A stretch of DNA of 64,000 nt from Castanea sativa (GCF_040712315.1 NC_134013.1:41030501-41094500), one strand, 5' to 3'. Shown: positions 23,529 to 35,239, numbered from the stretch's first letter. Notes: generated from the sequence alone by a model not told the origin. Numbers and translations: made by a program.

Positions 23529-24129
23529 GAGATGTTATTAAAAGGGTATGGTTTGGCGCATTGGAAATAGTCATTCGGTTAGGATCAAGGAAGACAAGTG
23601 GTTACCGGTGAAACCAAGTAGAGCAATCCTTTCCCCCCTCCCTTCAACTATGGCGGAAACAAAGGTGAGCTCTCTTATCAATCCAGATTTGGGATTATGG
23701 AAATCTAAGGAGGTGAAACGGGTTTTTCTCCCTCATGAAGCTTCCTTGGTGTTGGGCATTCCACTTAGCCATAGAAAACCCCCTAACCATGTGTCTTGGT
23801 CGTGTACTCCTTCCGAGGAATTTAGCACTAGCAGTGCCTACAAACTGCTGACTACTTCGGCTTCAACAGACCAAGCAATCTCATCCAATCAGGCCAATCA
23901 GAGAAGGATTTGGAAAGGAATATGGAAGATGCAGGTGCCCAACAAGATTAAACACTTTGTATGGAGAATTTTCAATAATGCTCTGCCCACCAAGTGTAAT
24001 TTGAAGCGAAGACATATTATAGATTCGGACTTGCGCGAGTTGTGCAAAGATACTCCAGAGGATGCCCTCCATGCGATGTGCTTCTACAACCAAGTAGCCC
24101 CTATGTGGCAGCCTTTCCAATGGTTTTAG
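23529..24129 (+). pseudogene. LINE ORF2: zinc-finger RVT region
   Basis: Continues ORF2 after the solo LTR: WRIGNSHSVRIKEDKWLP, then the zf-RVT-type segment RRIWKGIWKMQVPNKIKHF...ALPTKCNLKRR and ALHAMCFYNQVAPMW. This domain lies between RT and RNase H in plant L1 elements. One in-frame stop at 24127 separates it from the RNase H piece. Confidence 0.85.
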
Positions 24130-24132
24130 ACC

Positions 24133-24864
24133 ATGATATCTCCCCCTCCCCTGAATTTTTGTGATTTACTTAACAAGTTTATGCAGGTCCGAGATGAGCC
24201 AAGAACAGAGATGTTCGCAACAATTGCTTGGTGCCTATGGAACAGGATAAACTCTCTCCATTTTGGTCGTCCAGCTCACCCTTTATCAATTATCAGTGCT
24301 GTTGCAGTCAAATTGCTCCAAGAATTGATTGCCAGCCAGAGTACTGAAACTCCCATCCCTCGACCTCCGGCCAGGCATCAATGGCGCCCTCCAGAACCAA
24401 GATTTTTTAAAGTAAATTTCGATGCTTCTCTCTTCAAACACTCGAACTCAACTGGAATCGGTGTCATCGTGCGTGACTGGTGAGGTGCTACCAGGGGTGC
24501 TCTATTCTTGCCTATTCCACTATCGGCTTCGGTTGCAGATATGGAAGCTCTTGCCTGCCTCAGAGCGGTCCAGTTTGCTGCTAAATTAGATCTTCACTAC
24601 GTAGTATTTGAAGGAGATTCGGCCACTGTCATATCTGCAGTTTCCCAGGGGATTTCACTGCTCTCTTCTTTTGGAAATATTGTAGACGATGTTAGGCTAT
24701 TACTCCCTAGTTTTTCCTCAGTTACATTTAGTCATGTTAACTGCACTGGTAACATAGTAGCGGATGCCCTTGCTAAAAAGGCTTCGTCCAATGTTGGTTG
24801 CCAAGTTTGGATGAATGCCTTACCTTCAGACATTGCTGCTTTGGTAGACTTTGATGTTCATTAA
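24133..24864 (+). pseudogene. LINE ORF2: RNase H domain
   Basis: Plant L1 elements often carry a C-terminal RNase H. Here FKVNFDASLF gives the first catalytic Asp, DMEALACLRAV the Glu, FEGDSATV the second Asp and VADALAKKA the last Asp, so all four acidic positions are present. A single stop (TGA at 24481-24483, after VIVRDW) divides the domain. The stop at 24862-24864 is followed by a short 3' UTR and the tail. Confidence 0.88.
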
Positions 24865-25091
24865 GCCCTGTTTCATCCATTTAATAAAATCCCAGGCTTG
24901 CGGTCTGGTTTCTCAAAAAAAACAAAAACAAAAAACAAAAAACTTCTCCCCAGTGTTTTAACAAAACATGCAACTTTTATGTTATAAAAAATAAAATACA
25001 ACCTTTTTGTTATATCAAACTATTTTTTCCCTTCACTTTTTTATTCTTTGGATAAACACCAAAATTTAATATAGAGTTATGATTAATGTTA

Positions 25092-25291
25092 TACATGAGG
25101 CCTACTTTAATTGATATACATGAGGCCTTGCATCTAAAAAATTTCGGATTAGTTTGTGGAATATAATTTTTTCTGATTAATTGATATACTGATATACATA
25201 AGGCCTACTTTAATTGATATGCATGAGTCCTTTTATCTAAAAACTTTTGGATTAGTTGCGTGGAATACAATTTTTTTTGTTTTTATCTACA
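25092..25291. repeat. Tandem duplication, 103-bp unit
   Basis: Two diverged copies beginning TACATGAGGCCTACTTTAAT (25092) and TACATAAGGCCTACTTTAAT (25195). Confidence 0.8.
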
Positions 25292-25725
25292 AATTTTATG
25301 TTAGACATTAATTTAGATTTTTCTATTGTCTCTCATCATGGCACAATTTTTTTTTCATATGAACTTCTTTAGTATGGAGAATTTTTGTTCATATCAGCTT
25401 CTTCGACTTGAAGTGTGTGTGTGTGTATATATATGATAAAATTATAATTTTTTACTGCCAACCGTACAATTTTCTACCAACAACAACCTTGCAAAGGTAT
25501 GTATTTTTCATCAAATTGAATAGATTTTATATAATTGTTTTGTCTTTTTTTAACCTAATTTCCTTAAGTTTTATCCAATTTATATGCTTATAGTTTGAGA
25601 ATCAATCATTAAATATGGTTAGAGGTGATTTTATATTATTTTGTTTAACATATAAATTTTCTTTTCATGAACTGTAGTATGTGCATGTAAAATTTTTCTT
25701 TTTATAATTTTTCTCTCATGATCTC

Positions 25726-26513
25726 TGTGGGGGATAAAAGGACCTAAGTAAGTATTTGGGCCTTGGGCTTTATTGATGGGCGCTAGTTCGTTTTAGACTA
25801 AAAGCCTCTAGAGCTGCAGGTCGGCCCATAGGTCGAGAGTCCAAGGATTCGTCTGAGGACGAATCTCTCCTCGGATAGACCCGCGAAGACCCTGGGATTC
25901 GCCAAAAAGATCAAGGCCGAGTTCTGGAAAAACCGTTGGTTAAGAGGGGGATTCAAGTACCCTCTAGACGCAACGGTATGAGGGAAATATCTCAGAAAAA
26001 GGCTGCTACCTCCACATTAAAGATCCGGCACCTACTTTCCTGGCCGCATTAATGAGGAAGTGACCCCTGAACAGTAGAGGGGGCCTTCTGGCCATTGCTG
26101 AAGGACTTCGAGAAGGTGGTGGAAAGAGGAGAGAGGATCTAAGGGTAAGATTTGTGTGACACGTGGATGAAGAGGGAAGGAGAAGAAGTATTTAAAGAGG
26201 GAAGGGAGTAAAGAAGAGAGAGGCTTTTTTGGGGAAAAAAAAAAAAAGAACTAGACAAGGACTAAAAAATGTAATCTTTGAAAGGAAAAAGAGAAATTAT
26301 ATACATAAATCGTCCTCGGCTTACATCTGAGAAGGTTCATTATGCCCTATTCGTCCATTGTTTGCAAATACTGTAACATTTCAGCCTGTTCATCAAGTTT
26401 CGAACACCACTAAACTAGATTGCGAACCCACACTCTACAAATTTAATTGTTTAAGGCTCATTGGGCCTGAGCCCACGTGTGTTTTTGGGTCCAGGTGCGA
26501 TTGTGCACTTACA
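25726..26513 (+). mobile_element. Solo LTR (or TRIM LTR), family H, copy 1
   Basis: 788 bp from TGTGGGGGATAAAAGGACC to TTGTGCACTTACA, with perfect 5-bp duplications ATCTC at 25721-25725 and 26514-26518. It is locally GC-rich. A TATA-like AGTATTTAAAGAGG is near 26189. A second copy is at 43403-44099. No protein coding. Confidence 0.95.
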
Positions 26514-26840
26514 ATCTCGCTTATTTTTATTAATATTAAATATTTTATTTAACTACAAAGATAAAGTGGGTTCCAATTTTGTATATCATATATGAATTAC
26601 AATGGTAATATGTTGTTTTCATCCCTTAAATTTGATTTCGAGGAAAATCTTCTTTTTAGCATTAATTTGATGATAAATTGTTAATAACAATTTTTTTGTT
26701 CATATTAGCCTCAATTTTGATTTAGAGGAAAATCTTATTTTTGGGTTATTATTCATGACTCTTAGATTAGAAGAATAAACTCAATAATATTTTGGTAGAA
26801 GAAAACACAGTCAACCACAACAACTCATCTTTTAAGAGTT

Positions 26841-26866
26841 TGTTTCTCAAAAAAAAAAAAAAAAAC
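26841..26866 (+). mobile_element. Ultra-short LINE-tail insertion 1
   Basis: TGTTTCTC plus 17 A, flanked by 12-bp direct repeats CTTTTAAGAGTT at 26829-26840 and 26867-26878. The non-A part equals the last bases of the LINE at 24908-24914. Confidence 0.85.
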
Positions 26867-27600
26867 CTTTTAAGAGTTGGTATAGACTGACGTACATTAT
26901 GCATATGCACTATGCACACGCATAATTTTTTTTACTTTAATAGCTTACAATATCAATTTGCAGAGGAACTTTCCTCCATTGAAGTGAGTAGCTTCAACAT
27001 TACCACGATATAAAGAAATGGGGAATGCATCTCTAATTTATTAGTTATTTTTATTAAAGTTCTTTTACATTAACATCATACTTTTTAATCTTGATATTAA
27101 TTTGATGATAAATTGTTGATAACATTTGATGTTTATTTATTTCTTTGTTTATAATGTTTTATCATGAAGTTGACATTGGAAAAGACAATTGGAATATAGA
27201 GTAAGAGACACAAGAATGTGGGAGGTACTTAATAATAAAGCAAATAATCAACTTATGAGTCTTGATTTGGTACTACTTGATGAGAAAGTAAGTTTTAAAG
27301 TAAAATAATAAAATTACTTTTATGTCTTCAAATACAATTGAATTTTATTTTATTTTTATTCATTCTTCTCTCATTTTTTTTTTTCCAGAATAACCTTATT
27401 TAAGCAACTATAAGAAAATTATTAGTTGATTATTTTAGAGATATACAAGACATGGGAGGCATCACCACCGCCACTGACCTACAAACAAGTATTTTTTACA
27501 CTTTAGATGCACTTGATTTGTCTTTCAAATATATATACGATTAGTTTGGTTGTGTATACTATAGTTGTTTGCCTTTATTTTTTTATTTTTGGGTCAAATT

Positions 27601-28130
27601 TTTGACAATGCTGAAATAACAAGAGTTACAAGATTAAAATGAAGATCAATTATAAATTTAATCAAGATCTGTAGATTCAACCAAGAAAAGACAAAGAATC
27701 ACCATTCAAGAATCAACTATTCTTGTTTCTCAAAAAAAAAAAAAAAAAAGGAATAAACTATTCTTACAACAGACCATATAAGCAATGAACATTTGAAGGT
27801 ACCAATATGGTCATACATTCATTTTACATAATAAATTGATAGCAAATTACAAACTCATCTGCTTAAATTGTGTACATTTATTTCATAATAAATTTGTTTT
27901 CAAGTGTTTTGAGCCCAATAATTAATAGTTTTTTGGCATAAACTTTTCACTTTGCTTAAAATAGTTGAACAACATTGAAATAACAAGAGAACAACATTGA
28001 ACTAACAAGAGGTGCAAGATTAAGACGAAGATCCTTTATGAATGAACAACGACAAAGAGCAACAAATTCAATCTCTAAAAGGGGGGAAAAAAGCACTATT
28101 CAAGAATCGAATATTTATGCAAGAGACCAT
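27601..28130 (+). repeat. Diverged direct repeats about 365 bp apart
   Basis: The segments at about 27605-27775 and 27970-28125 align: GAAATAACAAGAG, then AAGAT...GAAGATC, AAGACAAAGA-type phrases, CATTCAAGAATC/CTATTCAAGAATC and AGACCAT. The second copy lacks the poly(A) insertion at 27725-27750 and so shows the empty site. Confidence 0.65.
27725..27750 (+). mobile_element. Ultra-short LINE-tail insertion 2
   Basis: GTTTCTC plus 18 A and one G, flanked by 15-bp repeats GAATCAACTATTCTT (27710-27724) and GAATAAACTATTCTT (27751-27765), one mismatch. Confidence 0.85.
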
Positions 28131-30380
28131 TCATCCTAAAAAGAAGACTCTTTAAAAATTTGTTATGCTATGACAATCAACAAAAGTCAGGTACAAACTC
28201 TAAATAATGTTTCAAATCCAAAAGACACAAAATTCTAACGCAAACAATTCGATACATGTAACAAGAAGTCTCATTATAGCACAATAAGATGTTTGATGAT
28301 AATTTTTCATTGAGGTGTTATCATTTTATATTTGATGGTAATTGTTATGCCAAAACAATTTATTTCTTTTGTTATTATATTATATAAATTTATAATAAAA
28401 CTACGTGGTCTTTAACTAGTTAGTCAAATTATTGAATTTAATTCTATACCACAGAAAACCTCGAAGCTCTTCAACCCCGAGAGAACCTAAACCCTTTATA
28501 CTAAAAATGCTAAATGCCTACACCCTTCAACCTCACTACACATTAAACCCCAAAAGTTGATAGACTCTGCTAGGTAAATACAACTTAATAGTACATCTCT
28601 ATTCATTATTATTATTTTAAAAATTGCAAATATACTTTTAATACATTATGCTCTCTCTAATAACACATAATGGGAAATTGTATTTCTTGAGATTGTTGAT
28701 GCTTTTTAAGTGATACCACTTGAGTTGAAATATTTATTAATTTACTTTTTTTCAAAAGAAGACCATAGGTGTGGGACCAATTAACTATTTCTGTTTTTTT
28801 TTTTTTTTTTTTTATAAAATTTTTGAGAGAAAAATAGGTATACTATATATTATAAAATTTAACTGTCTATTATTTTTAAAAATGTTGAGGGCCAAAATAG
28901 TTTCTTCTCGTGAGTACAGATAAGTGTAGGTGGGAGAAATTGGGGAGACATATAATAGAACCGTACTAAGAACTTCTACTTCAAGAATAGACATATAATA
29001 CGCTCTAACAATGCATAGAGCTTGTTAGACCTTACCCATTCCTGCCAAGTGAGGGTATTTATAGAGCATAAGAATAGATTTTTGGCAGGAAACGTGGTAG
29101 TAGAGCTCACCTATCAGCCAGTTGTCCATTCAGGTAAGCTAAAGGGACATATTAGGGCGACAAACCCAATAGGCAAATGAATGGGACAAACCTATAACAT
29201 TAAATATGATATTTTGAGACCGGTCATAGAGATTATTAACTGAGATCAACCATGGTCTTTGGATAGTTTTGTATTTTCCTTTGGATTGTAGGGATGAACC
29301 ACCCCCCTCCCCCCTCCCCCCACCCCCCACCCACAATAAGCAATACATGAAGGAAAAAAAAAAACAAAAAGTATGCCTAACTAAAAAAAATAAGTTAGAA
29401 TTAAGGCCAAAATTAAAATTGACAACCAGAGATATCTTATACAATTTTTACCATCTAGAAATGGAATCACATTCCTCTTTACAAGGAAAAAGACATTAGA
29501 AGCAAGCTAAAACACTCAATGATTATCTTATAAGTTATTTGCTATCTTTTTTGCTCATAAAGTTATTTTTCATCTTAGGTAGCGCGAACTACTTTCAATT
29601 TTATTAGTCTAGGAAATTGAAATTTAACCTAGACTTTTACATGAGAGCAAAGTTTATATACAAAAAATTTCAAAATAGTTTTTATAACAGTTAAATTTGC
29701 AAATTATTGGTTTTTATTTGAGCTCATCACTGATATATAAATATATTTTTTTACCTATTACAAATAATTTGTTTATTATTTATTTATTTTGTGTTTGTAA
29801 ACGTTCTCTTTACATGATATCTTTTCGTGTGTAAATGGAAGTTTTTCATGAATAACATGGGCGGGCCGAAGGGGAAAAATAAAGGTTAAAGAGAAAGAAT
29901 CCTTAAAATTTTGTAGCCATGCATTTGATCCATCACCCACCCACCACAACAGCCCAATCCAATTCAAATGGCCTACGAGAACATGGGTTGGATCAAGGTT
30001 TTTATTTTTTATAATAAAAAAAAAACAAAAATAATATATATATTAGATGTGTGTGTACATGTATTAGATGTCATAATTGACGTGTAGATGACGTTGCGAT
30101 GAAATATTTACTTTGAATAAAATAAAAATCAATTAAAAAGAAAAGAAAAAAAAGGTGAGAGAAATAATTACCTGGTAGGGCCAACGTTGATTGTGAGTGG
30201 AAAAACAATAATAATAAAAACAAAGAGAGAAGTTGTTAGAGGTCGGCGTCCAGTGACAGTTTTTGCTTTGTAATCGGGGAGGCAAAGAGGTTCGTACTTG
30301 GCCCCCACCACCCCCTCCCCAAAACTTTATTATTAGCTCCCACCTTTCACACTTGGAAAGCCCAAAGTTAGAAAATAATA

Positions 30381-30718
30381 CTCTTTTAACTGTTTGGCCT
30401 ATATTCTATTTTGAACGTCCTAAAATTATTTATTATTTAAAAAATTAAATATCATTAATTTATTAATATTTTCTTTATACCCTTAATTTATTTGTGAAAG
30501 CATTTTTTTAAATTATAAACCTAAATTTTGAAATCCACTTACATGCCATCTTTATTCAAATTTAAAAATTAAAAAAACCTTCAACAAAGAAAAACAAATT
30601 CGTTTAAGGGTAATTTAAGTAATTTCTAACTTTTTTTCAAAGAGATAAGGTGGTTAATTATGTTTCCCTAAATAATTGGTTTTTTCTAACTGGACCAAAA
30701 AATTTGGAATGGAGAGAG
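30381..30718. mobile_element. Degenerate Stowaway-like MITE
   Basis: 338 bp flanked by TA. The right end, GGAATGGAGAGAG, and the subterminal phrase TATTCTATTTTGAACGTCC at the left match Stowaway-type elements; the left terminus itself has drifted. Confidence 0.6.
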
Positions 30719-30720
30719 TA

Positions 30721-31875
30721 ATTATAATAATAATAAGATAATAAGAGTGTTTACATCTACAATATTTTTCACAATAAATTTTATATGATATGGTAAGTTA
30801 TTATTAGTTTTAATATTTACGTATCATTGAAGTTATCATTATTTATTTTTTTCGATTAATAATAACCAGTAATTATTTATTTTTTTGATTAATAATAATC
30901 TCACTTAAATTTTGTTAAAAAATTATTATATACATAATATTCCTTGCAAAGAATATATATAAAATAAAATGAAAGAGAGTTTTGTTCGTAGAGGACTCCT
31001 CTCCTACTCCGGACAATCATGGGCAATCGGGCCCCCACCAAAACGCTTCTCTCTCTATCTCTCTCTCAACACTCTTTTCATTGGGGGGTCTATCTTTCTA
31101 ATCACTTTTCAACACTTTTAATCAAGTCAATATAGTTGTTGAGGATACTATTTCTACTATTGAAAAACCTTTTTCAGTCCACTAATTGGCAATTTTTTTG
31201 CCTAAGTTACAGCCTACACGAGTGGGATCTATTATGTGTCGACACGAAAATGATAGAGCCACACGAGTGAAAGTTTCTTTTGTTAAGTATTTTTTATTTT
31301 TATCAATGTTGACTCATTTGGTAATTGGATTGATCTGATAGGAAAGAGGATTTGAGTTTGGATGTTTAAACACTTTGAGGTACCGATTAACTTATAAAGC
31401 TTTTGGTGATTAATAAGTTTGCTTATATATATATAGTGAAGATTCAAACACAATATTTCATGAAAAGAAAAAGATCGGAGGGTATTATTAAGCCCCCACA
31501 TAGCTCATGTAGATGAGATTCTCAACAACAACTAAAATCTCGCCTTGTCAATAACACTTAGGACGAGGACAGCGACGTGAATTTCACTTCGATTTGGCTG
31601 TTGAGGATTTTAATTCTTTCTCAGCCATCAAGTTAGTGGGATGATGGTTTCATCATTTGGTAAGGGCTACGGAATGGTTTTCCATTAGTATTGTAGGGCG
31701 TAAGAAACACACCTATAAATACAGTGGTGGTTCTAGAAATTTTTTTGAATGTGGTCATTAAGAAACTTAAATTATATAACATATAATAAAAAGATATTAA
31801 CGGAAAAAAAAGCATATGCAAACACAAAGTCTTACAATTTGATTCTACGAATTTTCTTATTTTGAAATTTTTATA
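30721..31875. other. Spacer without recognised gene
   Basis: AT-rich. Contains CT-rich words near 31047-31067. At 31724 the words CAGTGGTGGTTCTAG resemble a TIR-element end, but I found no partner I trust. Confidence 0.5.
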
Positions 31876-32398
31876 GGCATAAATGCACTTTTAGTCTTTA
31901 CATTTTGACTTTTTTTCCATTTTGGTCCCTACATTTTAATTTCACCCCTTTTAGTCTCTAAATCAATTAACGCGTGATATTTTGGTCGTTTCCGTCAGTC
32001 AACAAACTGAAATATCTGAGGTGGTAGACGGAGGACTTAAATATTATAAAAAATCTACATCACCATGACACGCCAGAATATAAATTTAAAAAATTAATTT
32101 ATTAATTTTAACTAAATAAAAAAAATAAAAACATAATTAAAAATCAAAATTCACATGAATTAAAATCTAAAAGTTTCTTGAACAAAAACACCAAGAATAC
32201 CAACCCAAATCTAAAAGTTTCTCCCATTTTTTTCTCGGCAGCCAAACAATCAAATATCAAAAAGTACATTACAAAAGAAATGGCGGTGTGTAACTCATCT
32301 TCAATAAGAACACAATGAACACAAACCTAGATTTAAATATAAGAAACACACACCCAAATTTCCTAGGATTTTCTTGCCCTTTCTTGTCAACCAAACAC

Positions 32399-32429
<31 letters not shown>

Positions 32430-33699
32430 CAAACCCAAACTCCAACAAGAATTCAGTTTTGGAGAGAAGCTTCCAGATCCGTTCAATCAAATAACAATCA
32501 CTTGCAGCATTTTCGAATTTCTGAGCTTTGACTAGCTCAGTGACTCGCTCAACGACTCGCTTCAACAATTGTTGCACCATGTGGATCCATGACTCAAGGA
32601 TTTGAAGCATGGTGTACACCGTCTGATTCTGATTGTACGGGCTCCTTTTGAAACAGTGAAGCTTACTTGGCTTGCAAATGGCGTTGTATTCAAGGTTTGG
32701 CTCTCCCAAGCTTATAGTGTATGGGCACGTCCTCATTTCGCACTCGATGGAATACAATATCTTCCCAGCGATGTCTTCAGACCTTGTGGTGGAAGATCGA
32801 CCATGGCGAGCAACCCCTTGTTCATTTAGGCTGTGCTTGCTGCTCTGTTGTTGCTAGATTTGTAGCAAAATTTTGGGAATATTTTGTTGAGGTTTTGGGT
32901 TTTATTTTTTGGGTTATTTGATGAGTTTATAGAGATATTTTTGCACATTCGTCTGGGATTTTTTTCTGATTTTTTTTTCAATGGTTTTTTTTTTTTTTGT
33001 GGCTTTTCTATAGATTTTTCATGAGTATTTTTGGCTGGAAATTTAAGTTTTTTCTATGGAGAGGTAGAGACATGAGAGGGGAAATATTAAGGACTGAGAG
33101 TTTTTTTTTTTTTTTTCCTTTTTTTAGTGGAGTTATTGGGGATTTTTTTTTTATTGTTTTGGTGGTGTTTGGTTGAATGTTTTTGCTGGTAATTTGTGTT
33201 TGGTTCTAAGTATAAGAAAATGAAAGAAAAGTTTACGTTAGTATCATGTTCTTGTTGGTAAATTTATTTATTTTTTGGGTTGGTGTTATTGTGATTGAAT
33301 TTTCTAGGTTTGTGTTCTTTCTTGTTCATGTTTAAGATGAAACTAGATCTGAATTCATGTGTATTTTGGGTTCTATTTTTTTTTTCATTTTTGATTTTGT
33401 TAAAATTGATAAATTAATTTTTAAAAATCAAAGGTTGATGTGGATGCTAATGTGTCTTTTTTAATTATTATTTTATGCTGACGTGACATTTATTAATATT
33501 ATTTTATTGGTCACATCAGCATTTAATGTGCCAACAGTGTACTCCGTCTATTATGTAGGATATTTCTATTAGTAAGATGATGGTAAGGACCAAAATAGAA
33601 CGTATTTTTCATTTTAGGGACTAAAAGTGGTAAAATAAAAAAGTATGAGCCAAAATAGAAATATGGTCAAAATGTAAGGACCAAAAGTGCATTTATGCC
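31876..33699. mobile_element. Pack-MULE (Mutator-like element with captured gene)
   Basis: 1824 bp with long terminal inverted repeats of about 115 bp: left GGCATAAATGCACTTTTAG, right the inverse of GGCATAAATGCACTTTTGG, and both continue with CCTTACATTTTGAC-type and TTTTGGTCC phrases. Target duplications of 9 bp, the Mutator length, are ATTTTTATA (31867-31875) and ATCTTTATA (33700-33708), one mismatch. No transposase is encoded, so it is non-autonomous. Inside, on the minus strand, sits a piece of a host HSPRO gene (32455-32795). Confidence 0.85.
32455..32795 (-). pseudogene. Captured HSPRO (Hs1pro-1 family) gene fragment
   Basis: About 113 codons that read without a stop as the central part of HSPRO, a plant-specific family named after a beet cyst-nematode resistance locus; Arabidopsis HSPRO proteins are stress-responsive and bind SnRK1. 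Recognisable blocks are ILYSIECEMRTCPYTISLGE, PNLEYNAICKPSKLHC, KRSPYNQNQTVYTMLQILES and AASDCYLIERIWKLL. Compared with the Arabidopsis protein as I recall it, a few residues are missing before PNLEY and in the loop before QNQT. Similarity ends after WKLLSKTE, where the family continues into IEDLHLLMDPDDF; here the frame runs into low-complexity sequence to a stop near 32269. There is no ATG at the start of the similarity. It is a gene fragment carried by a transposon, not a working gene. Confidence 0.85.
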
Positions 33700-33835
33700 A
33701 TCTTTATATGATAGTTTCATTATCAATATTGCAAACTATATCTCTTTCAAAATTTAAGTTAAATAAAATTTTTCTTGGACTTTTATTTATTTATTTGTAA
33801 GGACCTAATATATTGTTAAAGAGACCAAAGTTTGA

Positions 33836-34229
33836 GGACAACGTTTGGTTATAAATTTAATTATAGCCTAAGACTACAACTCTTATTAAACAAATTAACA
33901 ATGCTACATATTTTAAAAATCTAATAGTTGAATTGCATGTTCTCTATATTCTTAAAACACATGTCAAATTTCATGTCAATCGAATGTTATTTACTATTCA
34001 ATTCATAAACTTATTTTATATGTATAATTTTAGATTACAAAAATTCAAAAATTAAAAATTTAATTGATAACTATCGATCTTTGATCTTCTTGAAAATTTT
34101 CATGTAAGGAGGTTATAAGAAGAAAATTTGATTAAATGGTAAATTTGTTAAAATTCACATCCAATAAAAAAAATGTTGAATGAAGTTGTAACCTTAGTCT
34201 ACAACCAAACTTATTGCCAAAGTTTGTCC
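33836..34229. mobile_element. MITE family G, copy 1
   Basis: Ends GGACAACGTTTGG and (inverse) GGACAAACTTTGG enclose about 394 bp. Internal phrases (TGTAGACTAAGG..., CACATCC, GATTAAATGGTAAATTTGT) match the element at 43170-44253, partly in inverse orientation. Target duplication is not clear. Confidence 0.65.
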
Positions 34230-34418
34230 AAAATTAATTACGTTGAGCCTAACAAATATTTAGAGTGGTCATAAAGTTTTTTTAAAAATAAAAAAATCAT
34301 AAATTTTTAAAATTTATATATAATAATTTTTTTTTTCAAGCTAGGGTGGTCCTATGACCACCTAGACCCTGTGCGGAACTGCCTTTTTTGAATATTATCA
34401 AATTTATGACAAGAGTAG

Positions 34419-35119
34419 CATTTTACCCCTATTTTTAAAAATATTTGGCAATATGCCTCTGTTTCCAAACTATTTAGATCCATGCCCCTGTTTTGAAACT
34501 CGATTTTCGTAAAATCAAGTTTCAATGAACAACTCGATTGGTTTAAAATCAAGTTATGCCCGATCAAACTTAAAAAAAAAAAAAAAAAAAATTGCATGGA
34601 AATCGAGTTCCATTAAAAACGCCGCTATAGGTGTTACTGAACGCCGCTATAGGTTTTTGGCTGATCAAACTATAAAATAATTGCATGAAAACACTACTGT
34701 AGGTATTACCGAATGCTGCTATGGGTTTTGGGCTAATCAAACTTAAAAAAAATTACATGGAACTTGAGTTCCAGGAACTCGAGTTCCATTGAAAACGCCG
34801 CTATAGGTGTTACCGAACGCCGCTATAGGTTTTGGGCTGATCAAACTTTTAAAAAAAAAAATTGCATGGAAACGCCGTTATAGGTGTTACTGAACATCAC
34901 TATAGGTATGGAACTCGAGCTCCATAAACTCGAGTTCCATGCATTTTTTTTTTTAAGTTTGATTGCCCCCATACTCGATTTTCTACCAATCAAGTTCTTC
35001 ATTGAAACTTGATTTTAATAAAATCGAGTTTTGAAAAAGGGGCATAAACCTAAATAGTTTGGAAACAAGGGCATATTGCCAAATATTTTGAAAAATAGGG
35101 GTAAAATGCTAGAATCTCC
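34419..35119. mobile_element. 701-bp TIR element with repeated core
   Basis: Terminal inverted repeats of about 115 bp begin at 34419, CATTTTACCCCTATTTTTA, and, read inwards from near 35109, CATTTTACCCCTATTTTTC. A perfect 10-bp direct repeat ACAAGAGTAG lies at 34409-34418 and 35120-35129. The right TIR is followed by 10 extra bases before the repeat. Duplication length and long TIRs point to a Mutator-like MITE. Non-coding. Confidence 0.75.
34612..34915 (+). repeat. Four-copy core repeat with CGCCGCTATAGG motif
   Basis: The phrase ACGCCGCTATAGGTGTTAC then AACGCCGCTATAGGTTTT and TGATCAAACT recurs four times, starting near 34618, 34690, 34793 and 34870. Copies 2 and 4 are decayed mainly by C-to-T and G-to-A changes. 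CTCGAG-centred palindromes (GGAACTCGAGTTCC) separate some copies. Confidence 0.8.
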
Positions 35120-35190
35120 ACAAGAGTAGTGTCATTTCTTCTCTCAAAAGCAAAAATTTAACTTTATGCTATGACTGATAATTTCCTAGT

Positions 35191-35191
35191 C

Positions 35192-35238
<47 letters not shown>

Positions 35239-35239
35239 T
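35191..35239. repeat. (ATT)n microsatellite
   Basis: About 16 units of ATT. Confidence 0.95.

Larger units (their letters stand above)
20201..24940 (+). mobile_element. L1-type LINE, 5' truncated, split by solo LTR
   Basis: A plant L1-clade non-LTR retrotransposon starting within the endonuclease domain and running through reverse transcriptase, zinc-finger RVT domain and RNase H to a 3' end GGTTTCTC followed by an A-rich tail (24909-24940). A 9-bp target duplication AACTTCTCC is at 20192-20200 and 24941-24949. The family E solo LTR at 22490-23528 interrupts it; the reading frame resumes after the LTR. Stops and at least one frameshift make it inactive. Confidence 0.92.
26879..30380. other. 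AT-rich spacer with small repeats
   Basis: No gene found. It contains the diverged direct repeats at 27601-28130, poly(T) near 28793-28813, a poly(C)-rich pyrimidine tract at 29300-29334, and scattered A/T runs. Open frames here are short and without motif. Confidence 0.55.

Noticed and set aside
28793..28813. A sixth poly(A) micro-insertion (T run)
   Set aside because: No flanking direct repeat; likewise the A/T runs at 18108, 41367, 45787 and 62828.
29269..29499. Pro-rich frame with PPPSPLPPPP
   Set aside because: Product of the C-rich tract at 29300-29334 only.
32602..32921. Plus-strand frames antisense to the HSPRO fragment
   Set aside because: The minus strand gives a recognisable protein; the plus frames have no similarity that I know and start by chance.
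34340..34390. Right end of a larger hAT-like element pairing with CAGTGGTGGTTCTAG at 31724
   Set aside because: The two ends resemble common TIR-element termini, but they do not form a convincing inverted pair and no 8-bp duplication was found.
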